This document shows, piece by piece, positions 10,878-18,119 of a DNA stretch of 64,000 nucleotides. Below the pieces are notes generated by a model. It searched no databases, was not told the DNA's origin, and was given only the letters and a program-made list of their open reading frames with translations. Position numbers and translations under genes: made by a program. This stretch comes from Sphingobium sp. Z007 (GTDB lineage Bacteria; Pseudomonadota; Alphaproteobacteria; Sphingomonadales; Sphingomonadaceae), in NCBI RefSeq assembly GCF_900013425.1, contig NZ_FBXK01000005.1, positions 620,001 through 684,000 on the forward strand. The letters are read 5' to 3'. How positions within the stretch are numbered: the stretch's first letter is position 1; every line of letters begins with the position of its first letter.

Positions 10878-11666
10878 ATGTCGCTTGGACAGCAATTACA
10901 CCCCCATCTTCCGTTCCTTCGGCGCTATGCGCGGGCGCTGACCGGCAGCCAGAATCATGGCGACGCCTATGTCCGTGCCGCGCTGGAAGCCATTGTTGCC
11001 GCGCCGGAAGAATTTCCGACCGACGTCGATCCTCGGCTTGGCCTCTACAAGACGTTTCATGCCATCTGGTCGTCCGCGCATCTGGAAGATGTTCCCGCGA
11101 TCGGCAGCGGCCGTGAGGCGATCGCCCAGGCGCGTCTTGCCCGTCTGACGCCGCTGCCGCGCCAGGCGCTGCTGCTCACCGCGCTGGAGGGCTTCACCGT
11201 TGATGACGTTTCCTATCTGATCGACATGGACAGCAGCGATGTCGAGGCGCTGGTCGAGGAAGCGTTGAGCGAGATCGAGGCGCAGACCCGCGCCAAGGTG
11301 CTCATCATCGAAGACGAGCCGATCATCGCCATGGACATCGAAACGATCGTCCGTGACCTGGGCCACGACGTGACCGCCATCGCCGTAACGCGCGAGGATG
11401 CGGTGCGTGAAGCGCTGGCCGACCGTCCCGGCCTGGTGCTGGCCGACATCCAACTGGCCGACGACAGCAGCGGCATCGATGCGGTGAAGGACATATTGGC
11501 CGAATTTTCGGTGCCCGTGATCTTCATCACCGCCTTCCCGGAGCGGTTGCTGACGGGCGAGCGGCCCGAACCCACCTTTCTCATCACCAAGCCGTTCCAG
11601 CGCGCGACGGTCAAGGCCGCCATCTCCCAGGCGCTCTTCTTTGACGAGGCGACGGCACCCGCCTGA
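10878..11666 (+). CDS. phyR: PhyR, anti-anti-sigma response regulator of the general stress response
   Basis: A 262-residue protein with the order unique to PhyR: an N-terminal sigma-factor-like domain (about 1-135, resembling ECF regions 2 and 4 but without working DNA contacts) and a C-terminal receiver (about 138-255). Receiver residues: acidic pair E145/D146, phospho-acceptor D190 in VLADIQL, T218 and K238 in ITKPF. Phosphorylation exposes the sigma-like domain, which binds NepR. ATG 10878 was chosen because AGGGAGAAG lies 9 bases before it; the frame extends further upstream without a better start. Confidence 0.97.
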   Translation: MSLGQQLHPHLPFLRRYARALTGSQNHGDAYVRAALEAIVAAPEEFPTDVDPRLGLYKTFHAIWSSAHLEDVPAIGSGREAIAQARLARLTPLPRQALLLTALEGFTVDDVSYLIDMDSSDVEALVEEALSEIEAQTRAKVLIIEDEPIIAMDIETIVRDLGHDVTAIAVTREDAVREALADRPGLVLADIQLADDSSGIDAVKDILAEFSVPVIFITAFPERLLTGERPEPTFLITKPFQRATVKAAISQALFFDEATAPA

Positions 11667-11687
11667 AGCGGGTGGCCAGAAAGTCAC

Positions 11688-11712
11688 GGAACCCCGGTCG
11701 GAGCGCTGCGTT
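11688..11712 (+). promoter_or_regulatory. Sigma-EcfG promoter before the microprotein and ecfG
   Basis: GGAAC (11688-11692), 16-nt spacer, CGTT (11709-11712): an exact match to the sigma-EcfG consensus. It sits in the gap after phyR, 30 bases before a 43-residue ORF and about 220 before ecfG. This implies that EcfG amplifies its own synthesis and drives the small ORF. Confidence 0.8.
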
Positions 11713-11741
11713 AATGTTGCGTAACGATCGGGAGATCCGTG

Positions 11742-11873
11742 ATGGTCGAGCAGGAACAGCATATCGCGACCAATGATGCGCGCGCCGGTGCCACGCCGCA
11801 TATGATGCGGTACGTGCTTGCCATTTCGCTGGCCTTGGCGGTGATCGCCATGTTGCTGGTGATATGGCGATAG
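11742..11873 (+). CDS. 43-residue single-pass membrane microprotein in the stress locus
   Basis: An ORF from ATG 11742 to TAG 11873. It has a hydrophilic N-terminal half (MVEQEQHIATNDARAGATPH) and then one hydrophobic segment of about 20 residues (roughly 22-42) ending VIWR. GGAG lies 7 bases before the ATG, and an exact sigma-EcfG promoter match ends 29 bases upstream. It sits between phyR and ecfG. Its function is unknown; a small inner-membrane stress protein is the natural reading. Because it is under 50 residues it is easily missed by gene callers. Confidence 0.65.
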   Translation: MVEQEQHIATNDARAGATPHMMRYVLAISLALAVIAMLLVIWR

Positions 11874-11930
11874 GGATCGATGCGAATAGTTGGTCTTTTG
11901 CAGTGATCGGTTTAGGGTACGGATGTTCTT

Positions 11931-12635
11931 ATGGCTTTGACGACGTCGATTCATGCGGCGAGTGCGGTTTCGGGCACGGGGGTTGTTCCCATGGATGATG
12001 ACGTTGGCGAAATCAGCGGGATCGAGGAGCGTGCCGCGCTGTCCGATTCGGATTTCAAGCGCGAACTCGCCGCTGTCATTCCGCACCTGCGCGCCTTTGG
12101 CCGGTCCCTGTCTGGCAACCGCGATCTTGCCGATGACCTTGTGCAGGAAACCCTGCTGAAGGCTTGGGCGGCGCGCAATCGCTTCCAGGCCGGTACGAAT
12201 ATGCGCGCGTGGACCTTCATCATCCTGCGCAACCATTATCTCTCGCAGATGCGCCGTTCCCGCTTTCGCGGTGATTGGGACGACCTGACGGCGGATCGTA
12301 TCCTGGCGGCCCCGGCGGGGCAGGACAAGCATGTCGAACTGTCGGACATGCAGCGCGCCCTGCTGCAACTGCCGCAGCCGCAGCGCGAAGCGTTGATCCT
12401 GGTTGGCGCTGGCGGCTTTGCCTATGAGGAAGCAGCCGAAATCTGCGGTGTTGCGGTCGGCACGATCAAAAGCCGCGTTGCGCGCGGCCGGGCTGCGCTG
12501 GAGCAGATATTGGAGAGCGGCGACCTGCCGTCGCGCCGGACCCAGGAAACGACCGAAACCGCCGTGCTTGACGAGATCATGGAGGATGTGGATCGCCTGA
12601 GCCGCGGCCGCGGCGGGGATGGCGGACACAAATAA
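11931..12635 (+). CDS. ecfG: EcfG, general stress response ECF sigma factor
   Basis: ECF15-type sigma factor, the output of the PhyR-NepR cascade, recognising GGAAC-N16/17-CGTT promoters. Of the 234 residues, region 2 covers about 45-110 (FGRSLSGNRDLADDLVQETLLKAW, then MRAWTFIILRNHY), and region 4 about 140-195 (LQLPQPQREALILVGAGGFAYEEAAEI and the DNA-binding helix VGTIKSRVARGR). An extra N-terminal stretch of about 40 residues precedes region 2; an internal ATG at 11991 is an alternative start. The C-terminal tail of about 35 residues is acidic then basic. Confidence 0.96.
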   Translation: MALTTSIHAASAVSGTGVVPMDDDVGEISGIEERAALSDSDFKRELAAVIPHLRAFGRSLSGNRDLADDLVQETLLKAWAARNRFQAGTNMRAWTFIILRNHYLSQMRRSRFRGDWDDLTADRILAAPAGQDKHVELSDMQRALLQLPQPQREALILVGAGGFAYEEAAEICGVAVGTIKSRVARGRAALEQILESGDLPSRRTQETTETAVLDEIMEDVDRLSRGRGGDGGHK

Positions 12636-12637
12636 CC

Positions 12638-12663
12638 GGAACGATCGCGTCGCCATAGCCGTT
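12638..12663 (+). promoter_or_regulatory. Sigma-EcfG promoter before the 87-residue membrane protein
   Basis: GGAAC (12638-12642), 17-nt spacer, CGTT (12660-12663): an exact consensus match immediately after the ecfG stop. The ribosome site GAGGAG of the next gene follows 12 bases after the -10 element. Confidence 0.8.
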
Positions 12664-12687
12664 ATCCTGTGATTGAGGAGACGGACT

Positions 12688-12951
12688 ATGGGCGATGCAC
12701 CCTCCGGCCGGGAGGATGACCGATCACCTCCCGCAACCGTCATCGAACGGTCGCGCGGCAGCGGCGTGGTATTTGCGCTGGTCGCGCTGGCGCTAATCCT
12801 GGCCATTGGTTTTTTCTACCTTACCAATGAGCGCCGGGAAGACCGACAGGCGGACAAGGTGACCAAGGCCGCCGGGTCGGTGGATGACGCCGCCCGCATG
12901 GTGGGCGATGCCGCCAAGAACGCAGCCGACAAATTGCGCGATAAGGATTAG
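12688..12951 (+). CDS. Small single-pass membrane protein, stress locus
   Basis: An 87-residue protein from ATG 12688 (GAGGAG 7 bases upstream). The N-terminus is hydrophilic (1-25), one membrane segment spans about 26-46 (VVFALVALALILAIGFFYL), and the rest is a charged, Ala-rich helix (about 47-87) with a repeating A-A-K/D pattern resembling LEA/CsbD-like stress helices. It directly follows ecfG with its own sigma-EcfG promoter. Function unknown; probably a stress-induced envelope protein. A longer frame from 12673 lacks support. Confidence 0.8.
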   Translation: MGDAPSGREDDRSPPATVIERSRGSGVVFALVALALILAIGFFYLTNERREDRQADKVTKAAGSVDDAARMVGDAAKNAADKLRDKD

Positions 12952-13274
12952 ACGCGGTTACCCTTGGGCGCGTCATGCCACTGACCGGGACTGGCGAGTA
13001 TAGGGCACCACGGATCGCCGGCCCGGATTTATTGTGAGCCAGACTCAGCAAGATCATGTCCGACGCGGCTCGGCCCATTATCCGACCCAACATCCTGCGG
13101 CGAACGGCCATGGGTCACGGAGCGACATTATAACCGGCTGCGTCGCTATTTAGCATTTCTTTGCCATTTTCGGGCAGGGTACGCCCACTGTCGGATTATC
13201 TTACAGCCCTTGTAAGAAACGCCGGCTCTCGGGAAAGGCGCGCCAGATCGGCCGCCAGCAGGAAATGCGCGACG
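12952..13274. other. Intergenic region before the sugar transferase gene
   Basis: This gap of 323 bases holds no convincing gene. The only structure I see is the inverted repeat at 13199-13217. No sigma-54 type -24/-12 element could be picked out by eye. Confidence 0.6.
13199..13217. promoter_or_regulatory. Inverted repeat TCTTACA-N5-TGTAAGA
   Basis: Perfect 7-bp arms separated by 5 bases, 58 bases before the sugar transferase start. Its size and symmetry fit the binding site of a dimeric regulator. PrsR, encoded 3.5 kb downstream with a Fis-type helix-turn-helix, is the obvious local candidate, but this is inference. Confidence 0.5.
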
Positions 13275-14663
13275 ATGATCAGGCTTTTCAAACATTATGT
13301 GCCGCATGCGGTGCTGTTGCTGGGGGTGCTTGATTTCGTATTGCTGCTCTGTGCGGCGGAAGGCGGCTGGATCTTGCGGGCGCGGCAGATCGGCATGGAT
13401 GTCGATCATGTTCTGACGCGGATGGGGCCGTTGCTGAGCTTCGCCTTCGCGATCCAGACCGGGATGATCGCCGTTGGCGTTTATGGCGTCGAATCGTTGC
13501 AATCGATCCGTTTCGCCTTTGCGCGGCTGCTGGTCGCGGTGTCGCTGGGCGTCATATTTCTGTCGGTTATCTATTTCCTGATGCCAGGCATGACGCTGTG
13601 GCGGTCCAATTCGCTCTACGCGATGGGCTTGGCCATGGCGCTGCTTGTGGCGGTGCGGCTGCTGCTCGGGTCCATGCTGGGCGGCGAGGCGTTCAAGCGG
13701 CGGCTGGTGGTGCTGGGCGCGGGCAATCGCGCCAACCGGATCAAGGATCTGGAGCAAAAGCGCGGCGCGGGCTTTCTGGTGGTGGGCTTCATCGCCATGA
13801 ATGACGGGCCACAGGTGATCCCAGAAGCGATCAACCGCGACGCCATTTTCAATCTGTCCGATTTCGTCGTGCGGCTGAACGCCAGCGAAGTCGTGCTGGC
13901 GCTTGAGGAACGGCGCAACGCCATTCCCATGTCCGACCTGTTGCGCATCAAGACGACCGGTGTTCATGTCAATGATCTGTCCAGCTTCCTGGAGCGCGAG
14001 ACGGGGCGCGTCGACTTGGCCAGCGTCAATCCCAGTTGGCTGATCTTTTCCGACGGCTTTTCCGCCGGTCGCCGCATTTCCAGCTTCGCTAAGCGGCTGT
14101 TCGACATTATCGCCAGCTCCATCCTGCTGGTCCTGACCGGGCCGATCATCCTGCTCGCCGCGATATTGGTAAAGATGGACAGCAAGGGCCCGGCTTTTTA
14201 CCGCCAGCAGCGCGTCGGGCTGTTCGGCCAGGAATTCTGGATCGTGAAGCTGCGCACGATGCGGCTGGACGCGGAAGTGAACGGCCAGGCCGTGTGGGCG
14301 GAGAAAGACGATCCGCGCATCACGCGGCTGGGCTATTGGCTGCGCAAGCTGCGCATCGACGAATTGCCGCAGACCTGGACTGTGTTGAAGGGCGAGATGA
14401 GCTTCGTTGGCCCGCGCCCCGAACGACGCCAGTTCGTCGAAGATCTGGAACAGCATCTGCGCTATTATGCCGAACGGCATATGGTGAAGCCCGGCATCAC
14501 CGGCTGGGCGCAGATCAACTATCCCTATGGCGCGTCGATCGAGGACAGCCGGCACAAGCTGGAATATGACCTTTATTACGCCAAAAATTACACGCCTTTC
14601 CTGGACCTGCTGATCCTGATCCAGACGCTGCGGGTCGTGCTGTGGCCCGACGGCGCACGCTGA
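13275..14663 (+). CDS. XrtA/PEP-CTERM system sugar transferase (EpsE-like undecaprenyl-phosphate transferase)
   Basis: A 462-residue polyprenyl glycosylphosphotransferase that starts an exopolysaccharide by placing a sugar phosphate on undecaprenyl phosphate. About four N-terminal membrane segments are followed by a CoA-binding-like domain (VVLGAGNRANRI). The C-terminal catalytic domain (about 265-462) has the entry helix RLFDIIASSILLVLTGPIIL, YRQQRVGLFGQEFWIVKLRTM, DELPQTWTVLKGEMSFVGPRPERR and PGITGWAQINYPYG. This matches the glycosyltransferase family found beside XrtA exosortase genes. Start ATG 13275 follows AGGAAA; the frame is open further upstream but crosses the operator-like repeat. 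It is followed after 14 bases by prsK. Confidence 0.92.
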   Translation: MIRLFKHYVPHAVLLLGVLDFVLLLCAAEGGWILRARQIGMDVDHVLTRMGPLLSFAFAIQTGMIAVGVYGVESLQSIRFAFARLLVAVSLGVIFLSVIYFLMPGMTLWRSNSLYAMGLAMALLVAVRLLLGSMLGGEAFKRRLVVLGAGNRANRIKDLEQKRGAGFLVVGFIAMNDGPQVIPEAINRDAIFNLSDFVVRLNASEVVLALEERRNAIPMSDLLRIKTTGVHVNDLSSFLERETGRVDLASVNPSWLIFSDGFSAGRRISSFAKRLFDIIASSILLVLTGPIILLAAILVKMDSKGPAFYRQQRVGLFGQEFWIVKLRTMRLDAEVNGQAVWAEKDDPRITRLGYWLRKLRIDELPQTWTVLKGEMSFVGPRPERRQFVEDLEQHLRYYAERHMVKPGITGWAQINYPYGASIEDSRHKLEYDLYYAKNYTPFLDLLILIQTLRVVLWPDGAR

Positions 14664-14677
14664 GGCGATAGCGGGCG

Positions 14678-16750
14678 ATGGGCGCTCTCCTCCAATTTGT
14701 CGGCGACTGGGGCCATGCGCTGGCGGCGGTGCTGTTCGCGGCGCTGGGCATTTTCCTGCTGCGCCGCCGCGGCGAAGCGCCCGAACCGCGCCTGCTGTCG
14801 GCCGCGCTGCTGCTGACATCCTGCTGGGCGCTCTACGTGTCGTTCGGCGGCGTGTCGAAGCCGCTTTCGGGGATCGGCGAGAGCATCCGCAATGCGGCCT
14901 GGCTGCTGGCGATGTTCGTCATGTTGCGGCGCGGGCCGGTAGGGCGCGCGGGGCCAACCGTCGCCATCAGCGCCGTCTATGCCGCGGTTGCCGGGCTGAT
15001 CCTGCTCCAGACCTTCACCGACTTAACCTGGCGGCAATTGTCGCCGACCAGCGACCTGCATGATGCGCTCGTCACCTGTTCGCTGATCCTGCGGATGATG
15101 ACGGCGATCGGCAGCCTGTTGCTGGTGCATCATCTTTACACTGCCTGGCCATCGCGCGAACGGGGCGGGCTGGCGCTGCTGCTTGGCGCGCTGGCAGCGA
15201 TGTGGACCTATGACCTCAATCTCTACGCCATCTGCTATTTTGCGCCGCATCGGGTGAGCGAACTCTATGCCCTGCGCGGCCTGCTGATGGCGCTGCTGGC
15301 GCCGGTGATCGCGGTGGGTATGCGCAAGGGCATGGCGGGGCGACTGCAATTGTCGCGGGCCATCACCTTCCAGTCGCTTTCGATCGTCGCGGTCGGCCTC
15401 TATGTCGTCGTGCTGACCGCCGCCGCCGTGCTGATCGAGCTGATCGCCGGCCCTTATGCGCGGGTGGTGGAGATCGGCGCGGTATTCTTCGCCGCGGTCA
15501 CCGCACTGGTGCTGCTGCCATCGCCGCAGGTGCGGGCGCTGTGGAAGGTGCAGGTCGCCAAGCATTTCTTTCAGCATCGCTATGATTATCGCACCGAATG
15601 GATGCGCTTTGGCGATACGATCGGCCGGCCGGGCGAGGATGCCGCGCCGCTGGGCGAGCGGGTGGCCAAAGCGATGGCCGACATCACCGATTCGCCCGCC
15701 GCGATGCTGCTGCTGCGCGACGAGCGCGACGCGCTGTCGTTCGAGACGCATTGGAACTGGACCTGCGACCTGCCGCAATATGATGCGGTCGCGCCTGCCA
15801 CCGTCATGCAACTGGAAAAGAGCGGCTGGATCGTCGATCTGGCGCGGTTGCGCGCCGGAGAGCGTCCGCTGGACCTCCCAAGCTGGATGACGCTGGACCG
15901 TCGCGCCTGGGCGTTGGTGCCGCTGATCCATTATGGTCGGCTGATCGGCGCGCTGTTGCTGGCGCGTCCGCCGATAGACCGGCGGCTGGACTGGGAGGAT
16001 TTCGACATGCTGCGCGCCGCCGGGCGGCAGGCCGCGACCCATATCAGCGAGGCGCAGGGCCAGCAGGCGCTGGACGATGCGCAACGGTTCGAGGAATTCA
16101 ATCGCCGCTTCGCCTTCATCATCCACGACGTCAAAAATCTGGTGAGCCAGTTGTCGCTGCTGTCGCGCAATGCCGAACGCCATGCCGACAATCCCGATTT
16201 CCGCGCCGACATGGTGCTGACGCTTAAGGAATCGGTGGGCAAGATGAATGATATGCTGGCCCGCCTGTCGCAGCATAACAAGGGCCGGGCCGAAGAACCG
16301 CGCCCTATGGCGCTGATCGACCTGTTGCAGCAGGTCGCCCGCACCCGCGCGCGCCTGCATCCCGTGCATGTCGCGGGCGATGCACCGCTGGCGCTGGCCG
16401 ATCCGGCGCGGGTGGAGCAGATCGTCACCCATTTGCTGCAAAATGCGATCGACGCCAGCGCGCCCGACAGCCCGGTCGAGCTGCGACTGTCCGCCGATAG
16501 CGGCGAGGCGGTGGTCGAAATTATCGATCGCGGCAAGGGCATGAGCGCCGAATATATTCGCCGCGACCTGTTCAAGCCCTTTTCCTCCAGCAAGGCGGCC
16601 GGTTTCGGCTTGGGCGCGTTCGAGGCCCGCAGCCTGGCGCAGGCCATGGGCGGGCGGATCGACGTGGAGAGCAAGCCCGGCGCGGGCAGCCGTTTCACGC
16701 TGCGCCTGCCGCTGGCGCCGCATACAGATAGACAAGAGAAGGCCGCCTGA
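14678..16750 (+). CDS. prsK: PrsK, XrtA/PEP-CTERM system histidine kinase
   Basis: A 690-residue membrane sensor kinase. Roughly eight to nine membrane segments occupy residues 5-285, a GAF-like domain about 315-465, and the kinase core about 470-685. Visible motifs: H-box FAFIIHDVKNLVSQLSLLSRN with H483, N-box LLQNAIDAS, DRGKGMS, and GFGLGAFEARSLA. PrsK partners with PrsR to control genes of the PEP-CTERM/exosortase system. Its stop overlaps the prsR start (TGATG), indicating translational coupling. Confidence 0.95.
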   Translation: MGALLQFVGDWGHALAAVLFAALGIFLLRRRGEAPEPRLLSAALLLTSCWALYVSFGGVSKPLSGIGESIRNAAWLLAMFVMLRRGPVGRAGPTVAISAVYAAVAGLILLQTFTDLTWRQLSPTSDLHDALVTCSLILRMMTAIGSLLLVHHLYTAWPSRERGGLALLLGALAAMWTYDLNLYAICYFAPHRVSELYALRGLLMALLAPVIAVGMRKGMAGRLQLSRAITFQSLSIVAVGLYVVVLTAAAVLIELIAGPYARVVEIGAVFFAAVTALVLLPSPQVRALWKVQVAKHFFQHRYDYRTEWMRFGDTIGRPGEDAAPLGERVAKAMADITDSPAAMLLLRDERDALSFETHWNWTCDLPQYDAVAPATVMQLEKSGWIVDLARLRAGERPLDLPSWMTLDRRAWALVPLIHYGRLIGALLLARPPIDRRLDWEDFDMLRAAGRQAATHISEAQGQQALDDAQRFEEFNRRFAFIIHDVKNLVSQLSLLSRNAERHADNPDFRADMVLTLKESVGKMNDMLARLSQHNKGRAEEPRPMALIDLLQQVARTRARLHPVHVAGDAPLALADPARVEQIVTHLLQNAIDASAPDSPVELRLSADSGEAVVEIIDRGKGMSAEYIRRDLFKPFSSSKAAGFGLGAFEARSLAQAMGGRIDVESKPGAGSRFTLRLPLAPHTDRQEKAA

Positions 16751-18114
16751 TGAGCGACACCCGTCCCAAATTGCTGATCGTCGAGGATGATCCAGGCCTC
16801 CAGCGGCAGCTCCGCTGGGCCTATGAGGATTATCAGCTGTTCATCGCGGGCGACCGGCAGGAAGCGATCGAGATGTTGCGCGCGGAAACGCCCGACGTGG
16901 TGACGCTGGACCTGGGCCTGCCGCCAGACCCGGACGGCACCAGCGAAGGCTTTGCGACGCTGGCCGAGATGCTCAAGATCAAGCCCGATACCAAGATCAT
17001 CGTGGCGTCGGGGCATGGCGCGCGAGAAAGCGCGTTGGATGCGATTTCCGGCGGGGCCTATGACTTCTACCAGAAGCCGGTCGATATCGACGAACTGGGC
17101 CTGATCGTCCGCCGCGCCTTCCACGTTCATGCGCTGGAGCGGGAAAATGCGCGGCTGGCCGAGACCGCACCGCAGGACGGGCGGGTGCTGGGCCGGCTCA
17201 TCACCGGGGCGCCGGAGATGATGAAGGTCGCGCGCACGATTGAGCGCGTGGCGGCGGCGCAGGTGTCGGTGCTGCTGCTGGGAGCGAGCGGGACCGGCAA
17301 GGAATTGCTGGCGCAAGGGCTGCATGACGCCAGCCCACGGCGCGGTGGCGCGTTCGTGGCGATCAATTGCGCGGCGATTCCCGAAACTTTACTGGAATCT
17401 GAACTGTTCGGCCATGAAAAGGGCGCCTTCACCGGGGCGATCAAGACCACGCCCGGCAAGATCGAGCAGGCGCAGGGCGGCACGCTCTTCCTGGATGAGG
17501 TGGGTGACATCCCGCTGCCCCTCCAGGTCAAGCTGCTGCGCTTTCTGCAAGAACGGGTGATCGAACGGATCGGTGGGCGTCAGCCGATCGCGGTCGATAC
17601 CCGCATCGTGTGCGCGACCCACCAGAATCTGGAGCAGATGATTGCGGCGGGGACGTTCCGCGAGGATCTATTCTATCGCCTCGCCGAAATCGTCATCCGC
17701 ATCCCCACGCTCAAGGATCGCCCCGGCGATCCGGCCTTGCTGGCGCGCCATTTCCTCACCCGCTTCGCGCGCGACATGAACCCGCAAGTCAAGGGGCTGG
17801 CCCCCGATGCGCTCGCGGCGCTTGATGCCTGGAGTTGGCCCGGCAATGTGCGCGAACTGGAAAATCGTATGAAGCGCGCCATCATCATGGCGGACGGCAA
17901 GATGATCACCGCCGCCGACCTCGACTTGGACGATGAGCGGGCCGAAGGCGGCGACCTCGTCAACCTGAAGGCGGCGCGTGAAATGGCCGATCGCCGCGCG
18001 ATCCGTCGCGCCATTGCGCGGACCGACGGCAATATCTCCGGCGCGGCCAAGATGTTGGGTATCAGCCGACCGACGCTCTACGATCTGCTCAAACAATATC
18101 AGATGCAGGGTTGA
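16750..18114 (+). CDS. prsR: PrsR, PEP-CTERM-box response regulator (sigma-54 activator)
   Basis: NtrC-type activator of 454 residues. Receiver about 1-125 with D54 in VTLDLGLP; AAA+ sigma-54 interaction domain about 145-380 with Walker A GASGTGKE, the sigma-54-contacting loop GHEKGAFTGA, Walker B GGTLFLDEV, and the R-finger region; a Fis-type helix-turn-helix at the end (GNISGAAKMLGISRPTLYDLL). It receives phosphate from PrsK and activates sigma-54 promoters of PEP-CTERM protein genes. It sits between prsK and prsT. Confidence 0.96.
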   Translation: MSDTRPKLLIVEDDPGLQRQLRWAYEDYQLFIAGDRQEAIEMLRAETPDVVTLDLGLPPDPDGTSEGFATLAEMLKIKPDTKIIVASGHGARESALDAISGGAYDFYQKPVDIDELGLIVRRAFHVHALERENARLAETAPQDGRVLGRLITGAPEMMKVARTIERVAAAQVSVLLLGASGTGKELLAQGLHDASPRRGGAFVAINCAAIPETLLESELFGHEKGAFTGAIKTTPGKIEQAQGGTLFLDEVGDIPLPLQVKLLRFLQERVIERIGGRQPIAVDTRIVCATHQNLEQMIAAGTFREDLFYRLAEIVIRIPTLKDRPGDPALLARHFLTRFARDMNPQVKGLAPDALAALDAWSWPGNVRELENRMKRAIIMADGKMITAADLDLDDERAEGGDLVNLKAAREMADRRAIRRAIARTDGNISGAAKMLGISRPTLYDLLKQYQMQG

Positions 18115-18119
18115 TCGCA

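Noticed and set aside
13146-14819. Reverse-strand frame of about 557 codons opposite the sugar transferase gene
   Set aside because: Low-complexity His/Gln/Arg composition with no domain; the plus-strand gene has clear catalytic motifs.
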